In this document: positions 8,441 to 20,959 of the stretch, piece after piece
How the letters are laid out: every line of letters starts with the position of its first letter
How positions within the stretch are numbered: position 1 is the first letter of the stretch
Assembly (NCBI GenBank): GCA_018335275.1
Contig: JAGXKM010000017.1
Coordinates: 1-32,015, forward strand
From: Anaerolineales bacterium
GTDB taxonomy: Bacteria; Chloroflexota; Anaerolineae; Anaerolineales; UBA11858
Length of the DNA: 32,015 nt
Direction of reading: 5' to 3'
The notes under the pieces: model-generated
What the model was told of the DNA's origin: nothing
Seen by the model: the letters and a program-made list of their open reading frames with translations, nothing else
Database searches by the model: none
Position numbers and translations under genes: made by a program

Positions 8441-8575
8441 CGTAAGAAAGGATTTCGCCCCTTGGGGCAAATCCATGAAAACACAAGAGTAAAAAAGAGA
8501 CCCTCCCAAAACACGAGAGTGCGCGGGTGAAGCCGGTGTCAAAGAGATGGATGTCGGCGGGGTCTTTTGTTCTCT
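8441..8575 (+). other. Structured rRNA leader region between the two promoters
   Basis: No gene is visible here. A hairpin GGATTTCGCCCC/GGGGCAAATCC occupies about 8450-8473. A 13-base direct repeat (AAAACACAAGAGT at 8478, AAAACACGAGAGT at 8508) follows. AAGAGACCC (8495-8503) can pair with GGGTCTTTT (8560-8568) around a long loop, followed by GTTCTCTC. The last structure may end recR or P1 transcripts; this is uncertain. Confidence 0.4.
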
Positions 8576-8584
8576 CTAAAGCCC

Positions 8585-8613
8585 TTGACGTGGATATGGT
8601 GAAATGGTATCAT
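8585..8613 (+). promoter_or_regulatory. Second rRNA promoter (P2)
   Basis: TTGACG (8585-8590) and TATCAT (8608-8613) lie 17 bases apart. Transcription would begin near 8620, just before the left arm of the 16S processing stem. Confidence 0.6.
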
Positions 8614-8638
8614 GGAATTCGCTGAGGAAGGGCCTGAA

Positions 8639-8692
8639 CCTTAACAACTGAATAGTGATAGAAAGCCAACCAGCAAGAAGAAACTTTGAGAT
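8639..8692 (+). other. Left arm of the 16S processing stem
   Basis: The stretches 8639-8667 (beginning CCTTAACAACTGAATAGTGA) and CTTTGAGAT (8684-8692) are complementary to 10371-10409 beyond 16S, with few mismatches and one internal bulge. This is the expected double-stranded RNase III substrate of a precursor 16S. Confidence 0.8.
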
Positions 8693-8730
8693 AGAACTTC
8701 GTAAATCCATCCCACTTTGTGGGATAAATT

Positions 8731-10260
<1,530 letters not shown>

Positions 10261-10370
10261 CTAGGGAGACTCGAGCAAAGGTCCGGTGCTTTTAGAGCAC
10301 AGACCGGCGCTCCACACTCTAGATTTTGAAAGAAATCTTGACTAACCAAATCCTTGACGGTGTCAAGGTC

Positions 10371-10409
10371 ATCTCAAAGCGGTTTTCTATCACTACTCAG
10401 TTGTTAAGG
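10371..10409 (+). other. Right arm of the 16S processing stem
   Basis: This stretch begins ATCTCAAAGCGGTTTTCTAT and is the reverse complement of the two-part left arm at 8639-8692 with few mismatches. It closes the precursor-16S stem just before tRNA-Ile. Confidence 0.8.
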
Positions 10410-10415
10410 TGTTGA

Positions 10416-10488
<73 letters not shown>

Positions 10489-10505
10489 CTATCCCCCGAA
10501 ATCCC

Positions 10506-10578
10506 GGGGATGTAGCTCAGATGGGAGAGCGCCGCCCTTGCACGGCGGAGGCCAGGGGTTCGAATCCCCTCATCTCCA
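10506..10578 (+). tRNA. tRNA-Ala (anticodon UGC)
   Basis: Cloverleaf: acceptor GGGGATG/CATCTCC (one G-U), D stem GCTC/GAGC, anticodon stem CCGCC/GGCGG with loop CTTGCAC, T stem AGGGG/CCCCT with loop TTCGAAT, discriminator A. CCA is not encoded. It lies 17 bases after tRNA-Ile. Confidence 0.97.
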
Positions 10579-10781
10579 CTGAGAAGAGAGTAGGTACGGA
10601 AAAGGATTGATTTTGAAGGGCTTGAAAGGATAACAAACAGCAGGGAAGGCATTTCCAATGGGTTCATTCAGCCCGGCGAAGTGCCGGGCTGTAGTGTCTA
10701 AAAAAATGTTGTCCCGCGGTGGGTGTCCCTGACAGAATGTGAGGGATAGCCGCCGACAGACAACCGTCGGATCGAACCTTA

Positions 10782-10828
10782 CCAATTGAATAGCATACTG
10801 CGAATAAATATCGATTTCTCCGCATCAC
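10782..10828 (+). other. Left arm of the 23S processing stem
   Basis: The segment beginning CCAATTGAATAG and ending CTCCGCATCAC is complementary to 13802-13848 after 23S, apart from a short mismatched centre. It is the expected RNase III substrate of precursor 23S. The 10579-10781 spacer before it shows no gene. Confidence 0.8.
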
Positions 10829-13801
<2,973 letters not shown>

Positions 13802-13802
<1 letters not shown>

Positions 13803-13848
13803 TGGTGCGGAGAACTCGATGTTTATTCCTGACAGCTATTCAAATTGG
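13802..13848 (+). other. Right arm of the 23S processing stem
   Basis: Starting GTGGTGCGGAGAA and ending GCTATTCAAATTGG, this segment pairs with 10782-10828 on the other side of 23S. Confidence 0.8.
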
Positions 13849-13871
13849 ATAAGATGTAAAATGTGAATATT

Positions 13872-13994
13872 GTTCTTGGTGATTCTAGCGGCAAGGGTAC
13901 ACCTGGTTACATCCCGAACCCAGAAGTTAAGCTTGCCAGCGCCGATGGTACTTGAGTGGGAAACCCTCTGGGAGAGTTGGTCATTGCCAAGAAC
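13872..13994 (+). rRNA. rrf: 5S ribosomal RNA
   Basis: Helix I forms between TTCTTGG (13873-13879) and CCAAGAA (13987-13993). The core CATCCCGAACCCAGAAGTTAAGC, shown here only as its key halves CCCGAACCC and GAAGTTAAGC, is diagnostic, and GAGAGTTGGTCATTGCC fits helix IV/V. It lies about 70 bases after 23S and is the last RNA of the operon. The ends are approximate. Confidence 0.93.
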
Positions 13995-14038
13995 ACTTTC
14001 TTTTTAAGTGCCCCTGACCCGGGACGTTAAACGAAAAC

Positions 14039-14071
14039 AGGGCTGCTGGTTTAGCAGCCCTTAATTTTGTT
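14039..14071. terminator. Terminator of the rRNA operon, probably bidirectional
   Basis: AGGGCTGCT/AGCAGCCCT (14039-14047 with 14053-14061) around a 5-nt loop is followed by TAATTTTGTTT on the plus strand. On the minus strand the same hairpin is followed by GTTTTCGTTT, so it can also end the nifJ - dihydroorotate-dehydrogenase-like unit. Confidence 0.85.
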
Positions 14072-14085
14072 TAATAGGGAAGAAG

Positions 14086-15078
14086 TCAGCGGTACGAGCC
14101 CAGCACCTGGATGTAGTTGGCCCGTTCAAAGGCCGCGTCCTGACGGGATGCCTGCTGGCTCATGCTGCCCTGCATCTGCTGGATGGATTCATATTCATGC
14201 TCCTCCATCCACAACTGGACTTCGGCGAGGAGCTTGGTCGGATAACCCATGCCATGTTTCAGGATTGCCGAAGTCGACATGGCAACCTGGGCCCCGGCCA
14301 TCATGGCTTTGATCAGGTCTTCCGCCTGGTGGATACCTGTGGTCAGCGCGAAATCGATCTCGATCCGCCCGTACAGCAGGGCGATCCAGCGCAGCGGAAG
14401 GCGCAGTTCGTCGGAATCACTCAAGGTCAAAGACGGGGTGACTTCCAGTTCTTCCAGGTCGAAATCAGGCTGATAAAAGCGGTTGAAAAGGACCACGCCG
14501 TCCGCGCCTGCCTTCGCCAGACGCTGAATGAAGTGGGGCAGGGCCGTGAAGAAGGGGCTGAGTTTAACGGCCAGCGGGATCTCGATTTCTTTCCGGATAT
14601 CCTCCACGAGTTCGATATAGGCGTTTTCTAACTCGTCACTCGTCAACTTGATGTCGGTGACGATGTTGTAAAGGTTAAGTTCTAAGGCATCCGCTCCAGC
14701 GGCTTCGATCTTCTGAGCGTAGTTGATCCAGCCCCCTGTCGAAACCCCGTTTAAACTCCCGATGATGGGGATACCGGCCACCTCTTTCACCTTCCGGATC
14801 CGATCCACGTAGGCATCCGGCCCGATGGCATATTGGCCCACCTCGGGGAGGTAGGTCAGCGCTTCTGCGAACTGCTCCCTGTCGCGGCTTAAAAAGTGAT
14901 CCAGCTCTAAGCTCTCTTTGATAACCTGTTCCTCAAAAAGGGAGTGCATGACGAGAGCGGATACGCCCGCTTCTGCGAGCTCACGGACTTTTTGCGGGTC
15001 TTTTGAGAGCGGAGAGGAAGAAGCTACCAGGGGGTTTTTGAGTTCTAAACTGAGATAGTTCGTTTTTAAATCTACCAT
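14086..15078 (-). CDS. Dihydroorotate dehydrogenase-like FMN protein
   Basis: A TIM-barrel protein of 330 residues in the dihydroorotate dehydrogenase / dihydropyrimidine dehydrogenase superfamily. Family features are NPLVASSSPL at 15-24, PIIGSLNGVS (about 104-113), LAVKLSPFF for the lysine that contacts FMN, and the C-terminal phosphate-binding ALTTGIHQAEDLIKAMMAGA. The segment that in true PyrD reads NLSCPN, with the catalytic cysteine or serine base, is here ELNLYNI (133-139). Orotate synthesis is therefore doubtful. ATG 15078 has GGGAGAAAT upstream; the extension to GTG/TTG-type starts upstream is not supported. It lies 76 bases downstream of nifJ on the same strand and probably shares its transcript, suggesting an oxidoreductase using electrons from that system. 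Confidence 0.82.
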   Translation of the reverse strand: MVDLKTNYLSLELKNPLVASSSPLSKDPQKVRELAEAGVSALVMHSLFEEQVIKESLELDHFLSRDREQFAEALTYLPEVGQYAIGPDAYVDRIRKVKEVAGIPIIGSLNGVSTGGWINYAQKIEAAGADALELNLYNIVTDIKLTSDELENAYIELVEDIRKEIEIPLAVKLSPFFTALPHFIQRLAKAGADGVVLFNRFYQPDFDLEELEVTPSLTLSDSDELRLPLRWIALLYGRIEIDFALTTGIHQAEDLIKAMMAGAQVAMSTSAILKHGMGYPTKLLAEVQLWMEEHEYESIQQMQGSMSQQASRQDAAFERANYIQVLGSYR

Positions 15079-15154
15079 ATTTCTCCCTTGTCTTACTGAC
15101 AATCATTAACATGGGGGAGCAGAGCTCCCCCATCGCTGTCATTGTAATCTGCGT

Positions 15155-18100
15155 CTAGCTTTCGTCGCTGTAGGTGAGGTTGGCCATCTGTTGGTACAGT
15201 GTCCAACGCTCATTGATCCCTTCTTGGGCTTTCTCCATTAATTTTTCAGCACGTTCCTCGTTCGTTTGCAGCAGCATCCTGTAGCGGGTCTCATTGTAGG
15301 CAAACTCGGTGAGGGGGATGCTTGGCGCCCGAGAGTCCAGCTGGAGGGGGTTCTTGCCCTCTTCCGCAAGCCGGGGATCGTAGCGGTAGAGCGGCCATAA
15401 GCCGGATTTGACGGCCAGATCGGAGTGTTCCAGGCTCTTCTTCATGTCGTACCCATGCGCGATGCAGGGGCTGTAGGCGATGATCAAAGAAGGCCCGTCA
15501 TAGGATTCCGCTTCCCGGAAGGCTTTCAATGTCTGGGTGTCGCTGGCACCCATGGCCACTTGAGCGACATAGATGTAGCCGTAGGACATGGCCATCATCC
15601 CCAGGTCTTTGCGGGGTTCTTCCTTCCCGTTAGCAGCGAACTTAGCCACTGCGGCCAGCGGTGTGGCCTTTGAGGATTGGCCGCCGGTGTTGGAATACAC
15701 CTGGGTATCCAATACGAGCACGTTGACGTTCCTCCTGGAGGCCAGGACATGATCTAGCCCGCCGTACCCGATGTCGTAAGCCCAGCCGTCGCCGCCGATG
15801 ATCCACACGCTCTTCTTGACCAGCTTGTCAGCCAGGGTGAGCAAATCTTTAGCCTTGGGGTCATTGAGATCTTGCAGTCGTTTCTTGAGCTCCTTGACGC
15901 GGGCGCGTTGCTCATGGACGCCGGTCTCTTCGGACATATCGGCGTTATGGATCTCCTCCGCCAATTCTGGACCGATGTCATCTGCGAGCTCTTGCAGCAG
16001 CTCGCGGGCGTATTGGTTTTGTTTATCCATGGTTAGGCGCATGCCCATCCCGAACTCTGCGTTATCCTCGAAGAGGGAGTTATTCCAGGCTGGCCCCCGC
16101 CCCTCCTCGTTGGTCGTATAAGGGTGGGTGGGGAGGTTCCCGCCGTAAATGCTTGAGCAGCCTGTGGCGTTGGCGATCACCATCCGGTCCCCAAAAAGTT
16201 GGGTGGCCAACTTGACATACGATGTTTCGCCGCAGCCCGCACAGGCGCCCGAGAATTCAAACAGCGGCTGCAGCAGTTGGGCGTTCTTAATGGAATTAGT
16301 CTTGAGCTTGGTGCGGTCGACATCCGGTATACTCAGGAAGTAGTCCCAGTTTTCCCCTTCCTGTTCCCGGATGGGGGGTTGGGGCGCCATGTTGATGGCT
16401 TTACGGCCCACTTCTGACTTATCTTTCACCGGGCAGGCTTCCACACAGACTTCGCAGCCGGTGCACTCTTCCGGAGCGACCTGCAGGGTGAAGAGTGTGT
16501 CAGGGAACTCACGGAAACGAGCTTCTGTGGATTTGAATGTCTCTGGCGCGTCTTCAAGGTGTTTGGGGTCGTACACTTTCTGGCGGATGACCGCGTGGGG
16601 GCAAACCATGACGCATTTTCCGCATTGGATGCACAGATCAGGCTCCCAGACCGGGATTTGCAGGGCGATATTACGCTTTTCGTATTTCGTGGTCCCGGTG
16701 GGATAAGTCCCATCTTCAGGCAGGGCGCTTACCGGGAGGCTGTCCCCTTCCGCTTCGATGATCGTCCCCAAGACTTCTTTGACAAAGGCAGGGGCATCTT
16801 CTGTGACCGGTGGGCGGCGCTCCTTTTGGCTGGTAATTTCCTGGGGCGGTTCCACATGGTAAAGGTTTTCCAGGGCCTGATCGACAGCAGCGAAGTTTTT
16901 CTGCACGACCGCTTCACCACGTTTCCCGTAAGACTTACGGATCGCCTTTTTGATTTCCTCGACGGCCTGCTCACGAGGAAGGACGCCGCTGATGGCGAAG
17001 AAGCAGGTCTGCATGATGGTGTTAATGCGCTGGCCCATGCCCGTGTCTTCGGCCACCTCGTAGGCGTCGATGATGTGGAGGTCGAGTTCCTTTTCAAGGA
17101 TGTCCTCCTGGACGGGTTTCGGCAGGTTGTCCCATACCTTGTCCGGCCCGTAAATGCTGTTGAGCAGGAAGGTCGCTCCCTGCTTGGCATATTTGAGCAT
17201 ATCAATCTGCTCCAGGAAGCTGAATTGGTGGCAGGCTACGAAATCAGCCTGATCAATCAGGTAAGGGGCCCGGATGGGATCCGGACCAAAGCGCAGGTGG
17301 GAAATGGTCTTGGCCCCGGATTTCTTGGAGTCGTAGACAAAATACCCTTGGGCGTAGTTTTCAGTTTCCTCGCCGATGATCTTGATCGAGTTTTTATTGG
17401 CGCTCACGGTTCCATCAGAACCCAGACCGAAAAACAGGGACCGCAGGGTGTCTTCGTCCGCGATGGAAAATTCCGGGTCGTACTCGATGCTGGTGTGGGT
17501 GACATCGTCTTTGATGCCAATCGTGAAATGGTTTTTGGGTTTGTCTTTCTTGAGTTCATCGTACAGCCCTTTGACCATGGCGGGTGTGAATTCTTTTGAT
17601 GACAGGCCGTATCGGCCGCCGACCAAAAGAGGCGTTTCTGAGAAAGGCACGGTGCCTTCTTCCAGGGCTTCCTTGATTGCTGTGATCGCGTCTTGATAAA
17701 GCGGTTCTCCAGCCGAACCCGGTTCTTTGGTGCGGTCCAGGGTTCCAATTACCTTTGTTGTGGCAGGCAGGGCGTTCACGAAGTGTTTCACGGAAAAGGG
17801 GCGGTAAAGGCGGACACGGACCACGCCTACTTTTTCCCCCTGTTTCTGTAAATATTTCGCGGTCTCTTCTACGGTCTCTCCACCGCAGCCGATGATCACC
17901 AGGACCCGCTCCGCTTCCGGATGCCCCACATAGTCGAAGAGGTTGTATTGGCGGCCGGTCAGCTCAGCAAAGCGGTCCATGTAAGATTGAACGATGTCAG
18001 GGGCTTCATTGTAGTACGGGTTGACGGTTTCCCGGGCCTGGAAAAAGATATCCGGGTTTTGGGCTGTGCCCCGGATCACAGGGTTCTCTGGAGACATACC

Positions 18101-18718
18101 CCGGGCTCGATGTTCGTGGATCAGTTCATCATCGATCATGGCCCGGATTGTTTCATCGCCGATCACATTGATCTTGTTGATCTCGTGGGAGATCCGGAAA
18201 CCCTCAAAGAAATGCACGAACGGCACACGAGACTTCAGGGTTGAAGCCTGGGCGATAAGGGCGAAATCGTGCGCCTCCTGGATGGATCCGGATCCAAGCT
18301 GAGCAAATCCTGATGCTCGCGTGGCCATGACGTCGGAATGATCCCCGAAGATGGACAACGCTTGAGCAGCCAGGGAACGTGAGGCGACATGAAAGACCGA
18401 GGGGGTTAATTCCCCGGCAATTTTATACATGTTAGGAAGCATCAACATCAAACCCTGGGATGCGGTAAAGGTGGTTGTCAGAGATCCAGTCTGCAGCGCT
18501 CCATGAATAGCGCCCGCTGCTCCACCTTCCGCCTGCATCTCAATCACATCCGGTACCGTCCCCCAGATATTGGCCTTTCCTTCTGCAGACCAGGCATCGG
18601 CATGCTCTCCCATCGGGGAGGAGGGGGTAATGGGATAGATGGCGATCACTTCATTTGTTTTATGGGCAATGTAAGCTACAGCCTCATTGCCGTCAATCAT
18701 ACGAATTTCTTTACTCAT
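15155..18718 (-). CDS. nifJ: Pyruvate:ferredoxin (flavodoxin) oxidoreductase
   Basis: A 1187-residue single-chain enzyme, the usual NifJ/PFOR length. It oxidises pyruvate with CoA to acetyl-CoA and CO2 and passes two electrons to ferredoxin or flavodoxin. The order of domains is complete. The N-terminal domain has AIYPITPSSPMGEH and EGGAAGAIHGAL. A CoA-binding/transketolase-like middle follows. Two ferredoxin-type clusters, CIQCGKCVMVCP (about 692-703) and CTGCEVCVEACP (about 748-759), come next. The proximal cluster and TPP domain has CAGCGET (about 825), CSSIYGGN, GDGWAYDIGYGG (about 974) and VYSNTGGQSS (about 1005). ATG 18718 follows a GGAG. It points to anaerobic metabolism. It is first in a two-gene unit with the dihydroorotate-dehydrogenase-like gene. 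Confidence 0.97.
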   Translation of the reverse strand: MSKEIRMIDGNEAVAYIAHKTNEVIAIYPITPSSPMGEHADAWSAEGKANIWGTVPDVIEMQAEGGAAGAIHGALQTGSLTTTFTASQGLMLMLPNMYKIAGELTPSVFHVASRSLAAQALSIFGDHSDVMATRASGFAQLGSGSIQEAHDFALIAQASTLKSRVPFVHFFEGFRISHEINKINVIGDETIRAMIDDELIHEHRARGMSPENPVIRGTAQNPDIFFQARETVNPYYNEAPDIVQSYMDRFAELTGRQYNLFDYVGHPEAERVLVIIGCGGETVEETAKYLQKQGEKVGVVRVRLYRPFSVKHFVNALPATTKVIGTLDRTKEPGSAGEPLYQDAITAIKEALEEGTVPFSETPLLVGGRYGLSSKEFTPAMVKGLYDELKKDKPKNHFTIGIKDDVTHTSIEYDPEFSIADEDTLRSLFFGLGSDGTVSANKNSIKIIGEETENYAQGYFVYDSKKSGAKTISHLRFGPDPIRAPYLIDQADFVACHQFSFLEQIDMLKYAKQGATFLLNSIYGPDKVWDNLPKPVQEDILEKELDLHIIDAYEVAEDTGMGQRINTIMQTCFFAISGVLPREQAVEEIKKAIRKSYGKRGEAVVQKNFAAVDQALENLYHVEPPQEITSQKERRPPVTEDAPAFVKEVLGTIIEAEGDSLPVSALPEDGTYPTGTTKYEKRNIALQIPVWEPDLCIQCGKCVMVCPHAVIRQKVYDPKHLEDAPETFKSTEARFREFPDTLFTLQVAPEECTGCEVCVEACPVKDKSEVGRKAINMAPQPPIREQEGENWDYFLSIPDVDRTKLKTNSIKNAQLLQPLFEFSGACAGCGETSYVKLATQLFGDRMVIANATGCSSIYGGNLPTHPYTTNEEGRGPAWNNSLFEDNAEFGMGMRLTMDKQNQYARELLQELADDIGPELAEEIHNADMSEETGVHEQRARVKELKKRLQDLNDPKAKDLLTLADKLVKKSVWIIGGDGWAYDIGYGGLDHVLASRRNVNVLVLDTQVYSNTGGQSSKATPLAAVAKFAANGKEEPRKDLGMMAMSYGYIYVAQVAMGASDTQTLKAFREAESYDGPSLIIAYSPCIAHGYDMKKSLEHSDLAVKSGLWPLYRYDPRLAEEGKNPLQLDSRAPSIPLTEFAYNETRYRMLLQTNEERAEKLMEKAQEGINERWTLYQQMANLTYSDES

Positions 18719-18799
18719 AGGTCTACTCCATAAAAAATTGATTTGACTTATTGATAGCCCTGTAAAGTAAGGGTACCTTCATTTCTCACACAGAACTAT

Positions 18800-18805
18800 A
18801 TTATA
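18800..18805 (-). promoter_or_regulatory. Possible -10 element for nifJ
   Basis: On the minus strand TATAAT occurs about 80 bases before the nifJ start. No clear -35 hexamer lies 16-18 bases upstream, so this is only a partial promoter match. Confidence 0.35.
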
Positions 18806-18835
18806 CCCTTCGGTTGTGAAAAGATACACTTGTAG

Positions 18836-20011
18836 TTACCTTAAACCGCGGGAGATCACTCTTTCTCCGTATTTCTCCTGTAATGCATCTAGGGTTTCTT
18901 GGATTTTGAGGTTTTTTTTCACTTCAGGGTCCCAGAGGCCGAGCTGCTGTGCCTCGGTGTCCAGGTTGCTCACACCCACCCCCACTAAGCGAACCAACTT
19001 GCCTTCTTCCCAAACGGCATCTAATAAATCCTGGGCCTGCTGGTTGATGATTTCGGGATCGTGAGTGGGGAAGTCAAGCGTGTTTTGTCGGGTGAGGGTG
19101 GTAAAGTCTGACCAACGTACTTTAATTTGGATGGTCCGTCCTTTGTTTTGGTTCTTTTGGAGTCGATGGGCGACTTTATGCGCTAGGGACTGGAGCCGGT
19201 TCAGGAGCTCTGCCTTCTTTCCGATGTCCCGGCTGAAGGTCGTCTCATGGCTGACAGATTTCATCGTCCGCTCTGTCACAATAGGCCGATCATCCACGCC
19301 CTGGGCCCGTTTTGAGAGATCGTATCCGTGCTTCCCCAACTGTTTGGCCAGCTCAAGGGCCGGGAAGCGAGCCAGGTCACCGATGGTTTCGATTCCCATA
19401 TTTCCCAATCGAGCTTTTGTTTTGGGTCCCACTCCCCATAACATGTCCACAGGAAGGGGTTTGAGGAAATCGGCTTCTTGTCCGGGGGGAACGATGGTAA
19501 TCGCATTCGGGGGTTGATTCCCGGTGTGGGAAAGCTTCCCCACATCTGTGGCTGTTTTCGCGATCAGTTTGTTGGTGGCGATGCCTATGGAAGAGGGAAG
19601 GTGGTACTTCTCCATGATCCCTGTCTGCAGTTTCTCTGCGATCGACCGGGGAGAGCCTTGGATGGAGCTGATATCCAGAAAGGCCTCATCGATGGACAAC
19701 TTTTCGACTTGATCTGTAAGGTCGTGGAGTAAATGGAGGACTTTTTTTGACAGCAGATCATAGGCGCGGTGGTTGGAGGAGACGATGATCAGGTGGGGGC
19801 ACTTTCGGACAGCCTCCGCCATGGGCATAGCTGAGCGAACCCCATATTTGCGGGCAGGATATGAGCAGGAAGCGACCACGCCGCGCCTCGATGGATCACC
19901 ACCGACAGCGAACGCTTTTCCACGCAGCGAGGGATCTCTACGCTCTTCGACCGCGCAAAAGAAGGCGTCCAAATCCAGATGCAGGATCGTTCGTCCTCTG
20001 TTCCAGGTCAT
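18836..20011 (-). CDS. dinB: DNA polymerase IV (Y family)
   Basis: A 391-residue translesion polymerase. Catalytic acidic residues are D13 in ILHLDLDAFF and D108-E109 in KLSIDEAFLDIS; F18 corresponds to the steric gate that excludes ribonucleotides. SCSYPARKYGVRSAMPMAEA in the fingers and SIGIATNKLIAKTA in the palm are typical. They are followed by a helix-hairpin-helix LWGVGPKTKARLGNMGIETIG and a little-finger domain up to about 350. No C-terminal clamp-binding motif of the usual QL-x-LF type is obvious, although QQLGLWDPE at about 364 resembles one. ATG 20011 lacks a strong ribosome site. It appears to be a single gene; I see no LexA-like operator that I could name. Confidence 0.95.
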   Translation of the reverse strand: MTWNRGRTILHLDLDAFFCAVEERRDPSLRGKAFAVGGDPSRRGVVASCSYPARKYGVRSAMPMAEAVRKCPHLIIVSSNHRAYDLLSKKVLHLLHDLTDQVEKLSIDEAFLDISSIQGSPRSIAEKLQTGIMEKYHLPSSIGIATNKLIAKTATDVGKLSHTGNQPPNAITIVPPGQEADFLKPLPVDMLWGVGPKTKARLGNMGIETIGDLARFPALELAKQLGKHGYDLSKRAQGVDDRPIVTERTMKSVSHETTFSRDIGKKAELLNRLQSLAHKVAHRLQKNQNKGRTIQIKVRWSDFTTLTRQNTLDFPTHDPEIINQQAQDLLDAVWEEGKLVRLVGVGVSNLDTEAQQLGLWDPEVKKNLKIQETLDALQEKYGERVISRGLR

Positions 20012-20365
20012 TTTTCGGAGATGATGGAAATCAATACGAGGTTGTCGATCCCTGAAACGATTTCTAAATTAATGGGGGTTGTGTGGGTAATGTTCCAGGC
20101 TTCCGCGCACGTTATCCAATCCACAGTGTTTCCTTTCGCCTATTGATACGATGTCTGATTGCTGGGCGTTGTTCCTGAATTGTGGCAGGTTTTTGATTCA
20201 GGATGGAAAACGCCATTCTGGGCAATACGTTCTATATCTGATCTTTATCTTTGCTGAAGATAGTATACCAGAATGGGAAAGACGAGCTTCCTGATCTGGA
20301 TCTTATTGTGATGTCTTTTCTGAGGAGCTTGCTTGGGTTGGCAAGGTTGCGTTTTGGTGATGGGG
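20012..20365. other. Intergenic stretch without recognisable gene
   Basis: No open frame with coding character and no repeat was seen between dinB and the palindrome at 20366. A short weak hairpin (TATCTT/AAGATA near 20246-20262) is the only structure noted. Confidence 0.5.
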
Positions 20366-20382
20366 TTGTGACAATTTGTTAC
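20366..20382. promoter_or_regulatory. Near-perfect palindrome upstream of the candidate small RNA
   Basis: GTGACAATTTGTTAC is a 7-1-7 inverted repeat with one mismatch. It is centred about 42 bases before the predicted start of the small RNA at 20417, a distance typical of activator sites. Its 11-base core ACAATTTGTTA recurs in the palindrome at 22687-22703. Confidence 0.4.
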
Positions 20383-20404
20383 GCAGGGTGCAGGGGGGTT
20401 ACGC

Positions 20405-20410
20405 TATAGT
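20405..20410 (+). promoter_or_regulatory. -10 element for the candidate small RNA
   Basis: TATAGT lies seven bases before the first structured base. There is no good -35 hexamer, which fits with dependence on an activator at the palindrome upstream. Confidence 0.4.
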
Positions 20411-20416
20411 GAGATT

Positions 20417-20528
20417 AAGCTCCTGGATAATTATTCTTATGGACCCTAGGAGCTATCTCTTTGAGATGTCCCCAGCTGTCCGGGTGAATGGCTGAGTGAG
20501 GGCTCAGTTGGCTGGGGACTTTTTTTTT
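20417..20528 (+). ncRNA. Candidate structured small RNA with intrinsic terminator
   Basis: Three hairpins abut one another. AGCTCCTGG pairs with CCTAGGAGCT across 20418-20454 with a 19-nt loop. ATCTC/GAGAT (20455-20467) has a 3-nt loop. GTCCCCAG (20468-20475) pairs with CTGGGGAC (20512-20519) and encloses CTGAG/CTCAG (20492-20507). Nine T follow (20520-20528), making an excellent rho-independent terminator. No open frame lies within or directly after it, and the next promoter begins at 20608. I do not recognise an RNA family: the SRP loop, 6S bubble and tmRNA elements are absent. A long attenuator for the remnants downstream is the alternative. Confidence 0.5.
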
Positions 20529-20607
20529 AATCGTGATCCACAGAGGATGATCTGAGAAGGGGAGACTTGAGTTGATATTACGAGATGAGGCATCCCGGGG
20601 TGGGAGT

Positions 20608-20637
20608 TTGAGAAAGATTGGGAATTAGTGCTATAAT
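20608..20637 (+). promoter_or_regulatory. Candidate promoter before the decayed coding region
   Basis: TTGAGA (20608-20613) and TATAAT (20632-20637) lie 18 bases apart. They are followed by AGGAG and an ATG at 20688. Confidence 0.5.
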
Positions 20638-20687
20638 TCCTAGGGAATATCCGGGGCATAGGAACTGGCTTTTAGGAGTCCGCAGCG

Positions 20688-20940
20688 ATGTACGATCGCC
20701 AAGCATTTATCGCCACCTCTTATGAAGTCCTCGATCGGTCATACACCCCCCTTGATCTTATAGACATGGATTTTGAAATAGAAATTTGTTTTCCCGGTGA
20801 GTATACATTCAGACGAGGGATTCAGGCATCCATGTACAGGGTGTGAATGTTTTTCTAGAAGGCGGTAACCAGGATGTCCTGATTGGTAATTTGGATCCGG
20901 TAAAGCACAGGTTTTGAAGTTGAAATTCTTACGCTTAGAG
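20688..20940 (+). pseudogene. Possible frameshifted gene remnant (unknown family)
   Basis: An ATG-started frame of 52 codons (20688-20846; begins MYDRQAFIATSYEVLD) follows a promoter-like pair and an AGGAG. Just before its stop another frame takes over, reading GIHVQGVNVFLEGGNQDVLI and ending at a TGA about 20918. The second piece has protein-like composition, so a single gene broken by one frameshift is a plausible reading. I do not recognise the family. A genuine 52-residue protein is the alternative. Confidence 0.3.
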
Positions 20941-20959
20941 ATAGGATAAGGTTGGACAG

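Noticed and set aside
8478-8520. Direct repeat AAAACAC(A/G)AGAGT as a CRISPR or iteron start
   Set aside because: There are only two copies and no further array or origin features.
16559-17599. Long plus-strand frame of 346 codons inside nifJ
   Set aside because: It is antisense to a clearly conserved nifJ; composition follows the codon pattern of the real gene and no domain is recognisable.
20366-20382. Palindrome read as a CRP/FNR or Rex site
   Set aside because: Spacing and half-sites do not match TGTGA-N6-TCACA, TTGAT-N4-ATCAA or the inward Rex repeat; kept only as an unnamed candidate operator.
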